Assembly (NCBI GenBank): GCA_033064195.1 | Contig: JARBJD010000158.1 | Location: 101,261-165,260, forward strand | Direction: 5' to 3' | DNA length: 64,000 nt | From: Blattamonas nauphoetae | Lineage: Eukaryota > Preaxostyla > Oxymonadida | Shown here: piece by piece, positions 48,820 through 57,876 of the stretch | How the letters are laid out: each line of letters begins with the position of its first letter | How positions within the stretch are numbered: position 1 is the stretch's first letter | Program-made: the position numbers and the translations under genes | The notes under the pieces: generated by a model | What the model was told of the DNA's origin: nothing | Database searches by the model: none | What the model saw: the letters and a program-made list of their open reading frames with translations, nothing else

Positions 48820-49095
48820 CACCGACAGAGAACATTCAAAAATGCTTCATCACGAAATTCAGGTTTTGAATCTCTATGAAACAGAGTTGTTTCTTCGGAT
48901 AATGTAATGGGCAGTTTGAAGTCTGAATGTCTGCACGCCAATTCTGTGATCTTTGTTCGGATCGAACCGATGTTTCCTTCTGTGTCTTCGACATTCCCAG
49001 CGAATGGATGTCAAGCTCAAGATTTTCAGAGACTTCTGTTCTCTGCAGACAATGCCTTCGTGGAATTCAAACTGACCGAAGTGTGTCAATTCTAA
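48820..49095 (+). CDS. Possible small Cys-rich exon
   Basis: One plus frame reads SARQFCDLCSDRTDVSFCVF then FSETSVLCRQCLRGIQTDR, giving two C-x2-C pairs about 30 residues apart, as in zinc-ribbon or FYVE-like folds. It would be followed by an intron starting GTGTGT near 49080. No start is certain. It could be an upstream exon of the gene at 49270 or an independent gene. Confidence 0.3.
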
Positions 49096-49269
49096 CCTCA
49101 TTTCTGATCATATTCTCTTTCTTTTGTTGTCATTTAAGACTCTTTTCCAAAGATAGCTCCATTCCCGAACACAATCTCTTTCACATCACCCATCCCACTC
49201 GTCACTCCCGATATTCTGTGCAATGTGTCCATTTCTTTCCACTTTCACAACCCTCTTTAGTTGTATCAG

Positions 49270-50796
49270 ATGAATCTAATTCGAAATACCTCTCCAGACG
49301 TCATATTCTCGAGATTCGGATTCACTGGTCTCTCGTCTCGTCAAAAATTGAATGAGGCCCACTCAATTTATCAAAAATCGCAATTATCCCGCAACGGGGT
49401 TGTTGAAGGGAAACTAAAGAGCCTCGACGTGATCCAGACACCGCCTCGCGAATATCAACCACATAAATTCAGCCAAATCGTGATGGACGATGAAGATGAC
49501 GGTTGGAGGCAACAATCCTACACGACTGCTTCGTCGGCAGCATATGGCGCGAGATTGGGGAAGAAGCCAGCCTCCCAACAGCGAGTCGAAACCAGTCCCC
49601 AAAAATCAACGCCTATTCGGGACCCGCCCATCATCATTCGACCACCGCTGGAGCCACTCCAACCTGAGCTCGATGATGCCCCACTTTTGACCGAAGATTC
49701 GCCAGTTCGCAGTTTTCACTCGTCGCCGCAGAAGAGCGGCCTTGAAAGCTCAGTCTCGATTCAGAATCCTCTCCTTTTGACAATAACCTCTGACACATTC
49801 GCAGGGCCTCTTCCGAATTCAAACTGGGTGATTCCAGGTCACTTGTTGATTGGCGGGCATCCGGGATCAAACGCGTCGCGACTTCTGCAGCACGGCGTGG
49901 ATATGTTTGTGAACACGATGACACCGAGCGAAGCAAAGCATGTCCGGACGAATGTGGGGCAGTATTTTGAGAGTGCAGTGCGGATTATTCGAGAGGACCA
50001 GATCGAAGTTGTGAAGGCTCAGATGGAGTACGAACGAGCAGTGCAGCTCAACGCAGTGAAGAAATCGAAGCTCCCCGCATCAGCATTTGCGATGAAGAAG
50101 GGGAAGAACTTTTTGAATGACGCACAGACTGCGAAAGCGCCATCTGAAGTGATCATACCATCACGAAAATACAAACAGGGTTTGGATGAACTCGCCTATC
50201 TGCCGTTCCCGATAGCCGATGGGTCTGCCCCAACGGAGAGAGATTGCTGTGATCTTGTGGAATGGCTGTGCAACGCGATTGTGGAACAAAAGAAGTGTGT
50301 GTTCCTCCACTCTTTGGAAGGACACGGGCGAGTGGGTCTCCTTGCTGGTCTTGTGCTTGGTTTGCTTCTTTTCCGTTCATTCTTCTCAGCACGTCTGTTT
50401 CACGCTGCCCCAACACGAATTCTGTCGTTCCTCCAACGCGCACACAAATGCCGTGTTGATTCACCAGAAGTTGCGTGTCCAAGCACACACGAACAGAAGA
50501 TGCTCTTGTACAGATTGGCATCGGTGTTTGACCAGCCCATCACAGAAACTCAGCGTCTGCAGAGTTGCGACAGAATCTCCGCTCGGATCACCGAAACTGG
50601 ACTGTCAGTGGCGAAGAAACTGACTGCACAACAAACAAGACCTCAATCGGCTGCCGTTTCTTCGAAATCTTCATCACGCGGGAATCGCTTGTCTGAAACG
50701 ATGAACTCGAACGTGTCGATTGTGTCTGCGCGGAATTTCCCTTTTTCTGCGTCTACTCTGAGTGGATCAAGGCCTCAGACCGCCTCACGACACTAA
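49270..50796 (+). CDS. Dual-specificity-phosphatase-like protein, catalytic Cys replaced
   Basis: 508 codons from the ATG at 49270. The N-terminal 180 residues are disordered and Ser/Pro-rich (SPQKS motifs). The phosphatase-like fold starts at WVIPGHLLIGGHPGSNASRL, continues with FVNTMTPSE, and after a Lys-rich insert has AYLPFPIADGSAPTERDC, the loop that carries the general acid Asp in CDKN3-type and related phosphatases. The P-loop reads HSLEGHGRVG where active enzymes have H-C-x5-R: the Cys is Ser, the Arg is kept. It is therefore predicted inactive, perhaps a phosphate-binding regulator. A Ser-rich tail ends at 50796. The codons of this tail are duplicated at 52820-52875. Confidence 0.75.
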   Translation: MNLIRNTSPDVIFSRFGFTGLSSRQKLNEAHSIYQKSQLSRNGVVEGKLKSLDVIQTPPREYQPHKFSQIVMDDEDDGWRQQSYTTASSAAYGARLGKKPASQQRVETSPQKSTPIRDPPIIIRPPLEPLQPELDDAPLLTEDSPVRSFHSSPQKSGLESSVSIQNPLLLTITSDTFAGPLPNSNWVIPGHLLIGGHPGSNASRLLQHGVDMFVNTMTPSEAKHVRTNVGQYFESAVRIIREDQIEVVKAQMEYERAVQLNAVKKSKLPASAFAMKKGKNFLNDAQTAKAPSEVIIPSRKYKQGLDELAYLPFPIADGSAPTERDCCDLVEWLCNAIVEQKKCVFLHSLEGHGRVGLLAGLVLGLLLFRSFFSARLFHAAPTRILSFLQRAHKCRVDSPEVACPSTHEQKMLLYRLASVFDQPITETQRLQSCDRISARITETGLSVAKKLTAQQTRPQSAAVSSKSSSRGNRLSETMNSNVSIVSARNFPFSASTLSGSRPQTASRH

Positions 50797-50943
50797 GTCA
50801 TCATTTTGCTTCACTTCACACGAAACTCTTGATTTCTTATCAATGCTGGGTCGATCAAGTTCATTTCGTTCTGTTTTCAGAGCACGTTTTCAAAACCGTC
50901 ATAATCCACCCTCTGAGTATCGAGCCCAATCGTCTTCTGAACG

Positions 50944-51728
50944 AATGGGCCATTCATCTTCTTCATTGAGCGAACCGAAGACAAAATCGAATCCAACCAT
51001 CGCTGTGCAGACGCTGAATGAGATGAGACCAACACAACTACTCGCATTGCCTCCGCTCCTGTTCGCATTTCGTTCTCATTTTGCAATCGAGAACACCACA
51101 GTCACTCGTCCAAGCGAAAACGTGGATTCTAAAGGCTCTTTCAGCAACAGCTCTGTTCTCCTGAATACTCCAATCTCACAAGGAATTGTGTCGGTCACTC
51201 TGACGATTCTCACCCTTCCCAGAAAAGGTCGCAATTTTTTCTTTTTAATCATCGTCAGCTTCTTTCGGAGTTCTTAGATTTTGTCTTCTCGACTCAACAG
51301 CTCCTGTCCCCAAATTGCGTGAAACTGTTGGTTGTGATGTTCAGGGTGTGTTTCCCTCAATTTCATATCTTCAGATTCTGTTTCTCTATCTTCCATCAAT
51401 GGCAAGCTCTATTCCCTCACCCCATCCAGGCCATTCCAGCATTCAGCTAAGGTCCACCACTACAAACCGAAAGAAGGGGATTGTGTGCGGATGGAGGTGG
51501 ACATGGACTCAACACCTCGGAGACTCCAATTCTTTGTGAATGGACAACAGGGCCGCTTTCTCGTTTCTGGTCTTCCCCCATCTGTCAAAATCGGAGTATG
51601 TTCCTCTTTTTTTCTTCTCTTTTCAGTTCACCGTGTGGATTGCTGGAACATCAATTCGAATCGACAGAATCGTCAAACTAACTCAGCCAACCCCAATCAC
51701 ACCAGAAATGAGAGAACTGTGGTGGTAG
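50944..51728 (+). CDS. B30.2/SPRY-domain protein, four exons
   Basis: Starts MGHSSSSLSEPKTKSN. Three tiny introns are required: 51228-51258 (31 nt), 51346-51374 (29 nt) and 51596-51626 (31 nt), all GT...AG. Spliced, it reads ASFGVLRFCLLDSTAPVPKL, then DSVSLSSINGKLYS, then GDCVRMEVDMDSTPRRLQFF and FTVWIAGTSIRIDRIV, ending LWW with TAG. These are the SPRY strands, with the W/G-rich core and RMEVDMDS near the ligand face. Paralogues follow at 53023 and 54703. No kinase domain. Role inferred: protein-protein interaction module. Confidence 0.75.
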
Positions 51729-51739
51729 TCAGACTGAAA

Positions 51740-52740
51740 CACGGACGTTCCATCTGACAGCTTCTTGTGGTCTTCCACACAAGCATAATCTGTTGCCGAT
51801 GCCTGTCGCAACACTCCAACATTCTCCACAATCATCATCGGTGTCCAGTCCGAAGGCTCTCCATCATTCCACACACTCTCTCTGCTCTCCCTTTTCAGGG
51901 TGATGCATGAATGATCTATTCACTTGATGCAGCATGTGTGAATGGAATGACAAGAATGACAAAAGTGGAATTCGAACCGGCCAGGGACATCGCACTGGTC
52001 AGCCCACACATCAGCACAACATCATTTCGGATGATCAGTGTCCGACATTGCGTTTGCATGAAGCACATCATTCTGCTCTCCCAACGAAACGAGACATCGA
52101 CATCACATCGCAACTAGTCCCTCCGCATCGCCAGTCGGGGTGATTATGTACTGGCTCATCACCAAAACAGCATTCGTTGCATTTTTCTCGTTGGACTTGT
52201 TCTCCATTTCTGCGACAAAGCCAAAACAGACCGCGGAATTGTCGTCGATGCCTGAAGTCAGTGAAATTGTGCAAACCACATCCAGACGAAGTTGAGCATG
52301 CAAAAATGAAGTACAAAGTTGGGATGGCCCGAATCAGCCCTTACAAACGCGAACAAGGAACAATGGACGATCGGCTCAAACAGATCCTGGACAATCCAGA
52401 CAACAACATTTACCGAGCCATCTCGACCATTTTTGTATTTGTGGGGCAGCTGCGGTTCCCAAAACATGAAGAAAGTCGTTTTGGATAACTTGACAACAGA
52501 ACAGAAGAAGAAAGACGAACAGTGCTGTTTCTGTGGTCACCAGAATATGAACAGAGAAATGGAAATCAGCCAACACACATAATTCCCACAATCGACGTCT
52601 GACTCGTCTAACACAGGCAAGCGACCAGAAAGAGGACCAACTTCGAAAAGCGTGTCGACTCCACAGAGCATCCCGTGATCATCTCTCCAGAATGAAAAAA
52701 CGAGTCACAGAACCTGTTTTCGTGTGTCGTTTCCCTTTTT
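51740..52740 (+). pseudogene. Decayed gene shared with 34.2-36.0 kb
   Basis: Broken frames containing YSLDAACVNGMTRMTKVEFE, HPDEVEHAKMKYKVGMARIS and a C-x2-C...H-like stretch (EQCCFCGHQNMNREMEISQH). The same order of blocks occurs after the SPRY exon at 34139 and, in part, after 57619. Frame changes near 52040, 52250 and 52480 prevent a product. The ancestral protein may have had a zinc-binding segment; I do not recognise it. Confidence 0.5.
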
Positions 52741-52814
52741 GTTGCCAGGGTTGCCTCACTCTGCAACGAGGATGACAACCAGATTCTGACTGAGTTGCTG
52801 TGTGTCAGAGCTGG

Positions 52815-52910
52815 ATGTTCCTTTTTCTGTGTCTGCTCTGAGTGGATCAAGGCCTCAGATCGCCTCACGACACTAAGTCATCATTTAACTTCACTTCACA
52901 CCACACACTT
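52815..52910 (+). repeat. Duplicated 3' end of the phosphatase-like gene
   Basis: Nearly repeats 50735-50830, including the codons for STLSGSRPQTASRH (with Thr changed) and the stop. The next SPRY gene follows at the same distance. It marks the boundary of a tandem segmental duplication of about 2.1 kb. Confidence 0.8.
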
Positions 52911-53022
52911 TTCTTTCTTTTATGTTGGGTCGATCAAATTGTGTTCGTTCTGATTTCAGAACGCATTTCAAAACCATATCAATTCGTCCTCTGAGCATCA
53001 ACCCCAATCATCTTCTGATCGA

Positions 53023-53808
53023 ATGGGTCATTCATCTTCATCATTGAGGAAAACGAAGACAAAATCGAATCCAGCCATCGCTGAACAGACGCAGAGTAGG
53101 AATGCACCAGCCCAACAATTCACTCTACCTCCTCTCCTGTTCTCATCTCGTTCTCTTTTTGCAATCGAGAACACCACAATCACTCGTTCAACGAAACCTC
53201 CAGATCGACCTAGATATACGAACAACTGCCCTCTTCTCCTGAAAACTCCAATTTCCCAAGGAATCCTGTCAGTCACCATCACCGTTCTCTCCCTTCCTCG
53301 CCGCCGTAGTTTGTCATTTTCTTCGTCATCGTCATCAGATCATTTCGGAGTTGTCTGGTTTGGTCTTCTAGACTCAATTGCTGCTGTCCCCAAATTTCGT
53401 GAAGCCCTTGGATATAATGTGAAGGGTGTGTTTCCCTCATTTTCATATCTTCAGATTCTGTCTCACTCACTTCATCGATCGGAGATCTCTATCGCAACGC
53501 ACCATCAACGGGACACGAGGAACAATTTGCAGCCTGCCACTCCGACTTAAGAGAAGGAGATTGTGTGCGGATGGAGGTGGACATGGAATCGACACCTCGA
53601 ACAGTCCAATTCTTTGTGAATGGACAAAGTGGTTACTCTTTCGTGTCTGGTCTTCCGCCATCTGTAAGAATCGGAGTATGCTTCTCTTACTTCTTTCTCT
53701 TTCAAGTTCACCCTTTCTGGTCAAGGAACATCTTTCAGAATCGACAGAATCACCCGACAGCGAAGACCAACTCCAATCTCCCGAACAATGAGAGAACTGA
53801 GGTGGTAA
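53023..53808 (+). CDS. B30.2/SPRY-domain protein, paralogue 2
   Basis: Starts MGHSSSSLRKTKTKSN. Introns at 53426-53454 (29 nt) and 53676-53706 (31 nt), and a possible 33-nt intron at 53306-53338 whose removal keeps the frame. Spliced it reads FGVVWFGLLDSIAAVPKFRE, DSVSLTSSIGDLYRN, GDCVRMEVDMESTPRTVQFF, SFVSGLPPSVRIG and FTLSGQGTSFRIDRIT, ending LRW with TAA. No lesion is seen, so this is probably a functional copy. The region downstream to 54700 contains no clear gene. Confidence 0.75.
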
Positions 53809-54702
53809 AGAAGTTATCCTCTTCAAGATTCGTACGGACCTTTGCAGTGTGTGTGATGCAGTTGAGTCTTCGGAACTTGCAGGGCTCTAATGCTCACACT
53901 GAACGGACATCGTTCTTTCTCAGCAAAACTGCTATTTCGCGGAAGATTGTGCCCCGAGTGAGATGGACCCACTTGAGCTTGGATTGTACAGTGCGAGTGA
54001 GAAAACCAACAGAAGATTCAAGATGGCAAAACAACAACTCCGATTTCTCTTCTATCTCTTCCAATTATCGGTTAAATCGGTGTGTGTGTTGTTCTCTCCG
54101 CTATTGCCATCGATTTCTCGATTCTGCACTTTTGTGTGTCATTCCTGCCTTTCTTCATCTTGTCTCTCCGATTCTTCTTTCCCGTCAGATTCGATGGATC
54201 TTGCAGTGATTTCGCCACGTGTGTCCATTCTCTGTTGATTGAGGTGACGGAGATGACATGGAAGGCGAGAGAACAGATTGTGTGAAGGACTGAGAAAGAG
54301 TGGAGCAGTGCTCGCGTGGACGAAGTGTGAAGTGGGGATTGCAGCTCGGAAGTGTGGGAGTGCCATTTGGGAGCACATTCACACCGACAGTTTTGATGAG
54401 ATGCCCGACATGCGACGGACAGGCCTCGCTTTGACGTCTCGTCCATCTCCGAAGACACCAACCGACTCGTCTGCTCTTCACCCGACGTCAACACTCACTT
54501 GGAATTGTGAGACTCGACATTCAAGATTAACGCTGTTCCCGCCAGCGATACCCCACTCGCACCATGTTTTCATTCCACTTTGTTCCTAATCATTCACACT
54601 CCCACATCCAACCTCATTCTTCATTCCAATCATGAGTGAGTCTCAAGAAAATGAGAATATCATCATATAATCATCCCACCTCACCATCAGTTGTCGATCC
54701 TG
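53809..54702. other. Spacer, nothing firm
   Basis: Short frames on both strands overlap here without recognisable motifs. There is one Cys pair (RCPTCDGQ, near 54400) but no convincing exon structure. Treated as intergenic. Confidence 0.4.
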
Positions 54703-55338
54703 ATGGGCATGATCTGTCCATTGTTCTTCTTTCGGCGAATAACACTTCAACAACAACCTGAAATCACTGAACCATCCATGAGTGTGAGTTCACCGGCACA
54801 TCTGATTAGATTACCTCCTCTCCTGTTCACATCTCGATCTCATTTTGCAGTCGAGAACACCACAATCACTCGTTCAAGCACTAACGTGGATTCTCAAAGA
54901 TATCTCGACAACAGCTCTGTTCTCCTGGAAACTCCAATCACAAACGGAATACTGTCAGTCACTCTGACGATTCTCTCTCTTCCCGAAATCGTTTGTTTGT
55001 CATTTTCATCGTCGTCAGTCTACGCTGGTGTTGTCTGTTTTGGTGTTCTCGACTCAACAAAACCCGTTCCCAAATTTGGTGATGCCCTTGGATGGGATGT
55101 TGAGAGTGTCTTTTTTTCTTCCTCATTTCTTCAGATTCTGTTTCTCTCTTTTCCAATACTGGAGATCTCTTTTGCAACACACCATCCACGGGAGACGAAT
55201 CTCGATTTGATCACTGCCACTTCTTGTTGAGGGAAAGGGATTGTGTGCGGATGGAGGTGGACATGGACTCAACATCTCGAACAGTCCAATTCTTTGTGAA
55301 TGGAAGAGCTGGCCGCTGTTTCGTGTCTGGTCTTCCAC

Positions 55339-57454
55339 GGGTAAGTCTAGGCTCAGATCTAGAAAAGTCTAGGCGCAGATCTGCAGATCGGTCTAGGCGC
55401 AGATCTGAAAGTCTACACGCAGATCCGTCATTCTTCGCCTTGCTTTTGCTTCCATATCACATTTTCGACATCCGACATCTAAATTTCGATATCATTTCTT
55501 CTTTTTCGTTCACTTCTCACCTTATCCCGTTTTTTAGACTGTTCTCACAATGTTCAAACACTCCTTGGGTTGATCAAGTCTTCTCACCGACTCAACGAAG
55601 AATAACGCCTGGATGATGGTTCACTAGCAAATGTATGTCATCTAAATCCTATTTCATTCTCATTTTCTGCCTTATCGATCCCACAGCTCTATGATACGTT
55701 TGACGTTCCGCACACCGTCTACGAAGACATGTGCGTTGATACACATTTTCTCCCATATCAACTGATTGCAAGAACTAATGGGTTTGCTTTTTCGTCTTTT
55801 CTTCCCTTTTTGTTGGTTCTTCATCGATGTCAGCTCAAACTCTTTTCACAAAAGTGCCAACCCTTCATCCTCGTTCTTCTCGCCCTTCACGAATCTTCAA
55901 TTTTGTATTCGTTCCCTTCTGGACATTATCAGGGGACGAAAGTGTGTGAAAATTACCTATAGTTTTCAGGAGATCACTTCCGTCTCGATCTCGATTCATT
56001 CTCCTCGCTGTATGACTTCCCTCTGTTCATCTCCTCTCTGTTCTGTTGTCTTCATAGATCAGGAAACTTCAGATCCATTGTTGGTTCATTGGAGCCTTCG
56101 ATGATCACGAAACACCGTTGTTCACCTCGCTCCGTATTAAGTGGGGATCCTCACTCGAATTCGCATCTACATCTCCCACACGATTCATCTCCCCGTTCTG
56201 ACGGCCGACGAACCAAATCCTTCCTGAATTTGTCCATTTCACATCACTCAACATTGTGATCCCATTACAACGTCTAACATCACGTTCACAATTGTAACAC
56301 CATGCGCAACGAATTTGTCCAACTTATCAATTAAAAGAACCACAAGACGAGTCAATTACTTCGGAATTGTCTTCAGATTTGCCGTTCGATCTCGACATTG
56401 GACTACAACCATCATCACCATCAAGATCACAGTTCCTCTCCAATCAGTACGATCCCCGAATGGTCTCAGAGGGAAAAACGGAGCAGGACATGTTGAACAA
56501 TCATTATTATTTGCAGAAATTCGACTAACATCGCCACTGTTGAGACGGAGGAATGGAATAGCAGATACGAAGATAAGAGGTGAATTTCCATGTATGCACT
56601 TAGAATCGTCAACAAAGACCACTTTTCATTTTTTGTGCTTTTTGTTATCTTCTTCAAGTTCTTACAGCCTTTGATCTTTCTTTTTCTCAGTTTCGCCCAA
56701 TTCCGTTGATGTACCAAATTATTGTTATTCGGATCATCCGCACAGTAACGTGGAGTCTGCAAACACTACTCAAACCGCTAGTAGATGCCATTCTGATTCA
56801 GAAGAAGTCAGGACAAAGCATGGAAGAAAAATTGAAAGACAAGAAGAGAGAAGAAGAAACAAGTAAGAAAGGGAACAGAAAATGAGTGCGTCGCTCGATT
56901 CTGGCTGACTATGACCAACCGATTGACGAGTATGACAGCTTCCACAACAATCTTCAATTCTCCCTTCATCAGTATTCTCCTCGTCTCTCCTCCCTCCCAG
57001 TAGCATTAAATTCCTTCTCACCACCTCCTCCTCCCATCATCTCGCTCAATTTTCCCACTATGCCTTCTCCCTCCTCTCAATCACCTCTCTCCGCATCCTC
57101 TGCTCATATGGATGAGACCAGACACCTCTAAGTTGTTCGTTCATTTCCAGCCTTCTTACACGTCACGACAAACCAACGTGATTGAACAAATTGCTTCAAA
57201 TGACCACTTCCTCCTTGATCAACCCAGGACATGTTTGAACATTGGGAAAACAGATGGAAGAATGTCAAAAAGTGAGAAATGAGCAAAAAAAGTGGAAATG
57301 ATGTCGAAATTTAGATGTAGGATGTCGAAAATGTGATATGGAAGCAAAAGCAAGGCGAAGAATGACGGATCTGCGTGTAGACTTTCAGATCTGCGCCTAG
57401 ACCGATCTGCAGATCTGCGCCTAGACTTTTCTAGATCTGAGCCTAGACCTACCC
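55339..57454. mobile_element. Mutator-like element with 240-bp inverted ends and captured exons
   Basis: Inverted terminal repeats 55339-55578 and 57214-57454: the outer 150 bp are almost identical, the inner part about 80%. Each begins GGGTAAGT or GGGTAGGT and contains four copies of GTCTAGGCGCAGATCT or variants, perhaps transposase binding sites. The 9 bases GTCTTCCAC flank both sides (55330-55338, 57455-57463), as expected for Mutator-like elements. No transposase is recognisable. The interior instead carries plus-strand exon-like text, so it resembles a Pack-MULE. Strand is not defined. Confidence 0.8.
55579..57213 (+). pseudogene. Gene-like exons inside the Mutator-like element
   Basis: Segments that look like exons: LYDTFDVPHTVYEDMCVDTH (about 55690), ending at a good GT donor near 55781 with an acceptor at about 55832; a segment near 55980 (FRLDLDSFSSLYDFPLF) after a 28-nt intron-like GTGTGTG...TTTTCAG; LPFDLDIGLQPSSPSRSQFL (about 56380); and 56700-57131, including PIDEYDSFHNNLQFSL and a Pro/Ser-rich end. 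I do not recognise the parent protein. Frames do not join cleanly, as expected for a captured, decaying fragment. A real nested gene cannot be excluded. Confidence 0.4.
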
Positions 57455-57639
57455 GTCTTCCACCATCTGTCAGAATCGCAGTATTGCTTCTCTTTTTCTG
57501 CATTCTCCTTTCAGTTCTCTGTTTCTGGTCAGGGAACTCGTTTCCGAATCGACCGAGTTGCTGAACAAGAAATATCAACTCCAATCTCCCGGTCAATGAG
57601 AGAAATCAAGTGGAATTGAAAACGGGACATGGATGCTCA

Positions 57640-57876
57640 TTCTGACTCCTCCATTTGTCCGTTTCTTCTCTCAACTATGCCCAATCCACGATGTCACTCG
57701 ACTTTTCTGAATGACGTCCCTGAATACTCACAAACCCAATCCAACCGAAGTGGAGCATGCAACAATGAAAGACAAAGACAGAATGGACAGAACCAGCCCT
57801 CACAAACACAAACACGCAACAATCGACGGGAAACACAAAAGCCGATTCTGATCCGTCCAGACCACAACATGGGTCA
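57640..57876 (+). repeat. Third copy of the SPRY-gene downstream flank
   Basis: 57730-57860 resembles 35540-35650 and 52260-52410, with shared text encoding NPTEVEHATMKDK-like and MDRTSPHK-like pieces. It is cut off at 57876, exactly where the 240-bp inverted repeat begins. Confidence 0.6.

Larger units (their letters stand above)
54703..57619 (+). pseudogene. B30.2/SPRY-domain gene, paralogue 3, split by a transposon
   Basis: 5' part: MGMICPLFFFRRITLQQQ, then LPPLLFTSRSHFAVENTTIT, with introns at 55106-55134 (29 nt) and probably 24 nt near 54996-55019. It reads DALGWDVENSVSLFSNTGDL, RDCVRMEVDMDSTSRTVQFF and CFVSGLP up to 55338. It resumes at 57464 with PSVRIA, a 34-nt intron (57481-57514) and FSVSGQGTRFRIDRVAEQEI, ending IKWN with TGA at 57619. 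Between lies a 2116-bp element with a duplicated 9-bp target. Apart from that insertion the gene is intact, so inactivation is recent. Confidence 0.8.

Noticed and set aside
55339-55346. GGTAAGT at the left end of the Mutator-like element as a splice donor removing the whole element
   Set aside because: No matching acceptor is seen at the right junction, which ends CTACCC followed by the target duplication.
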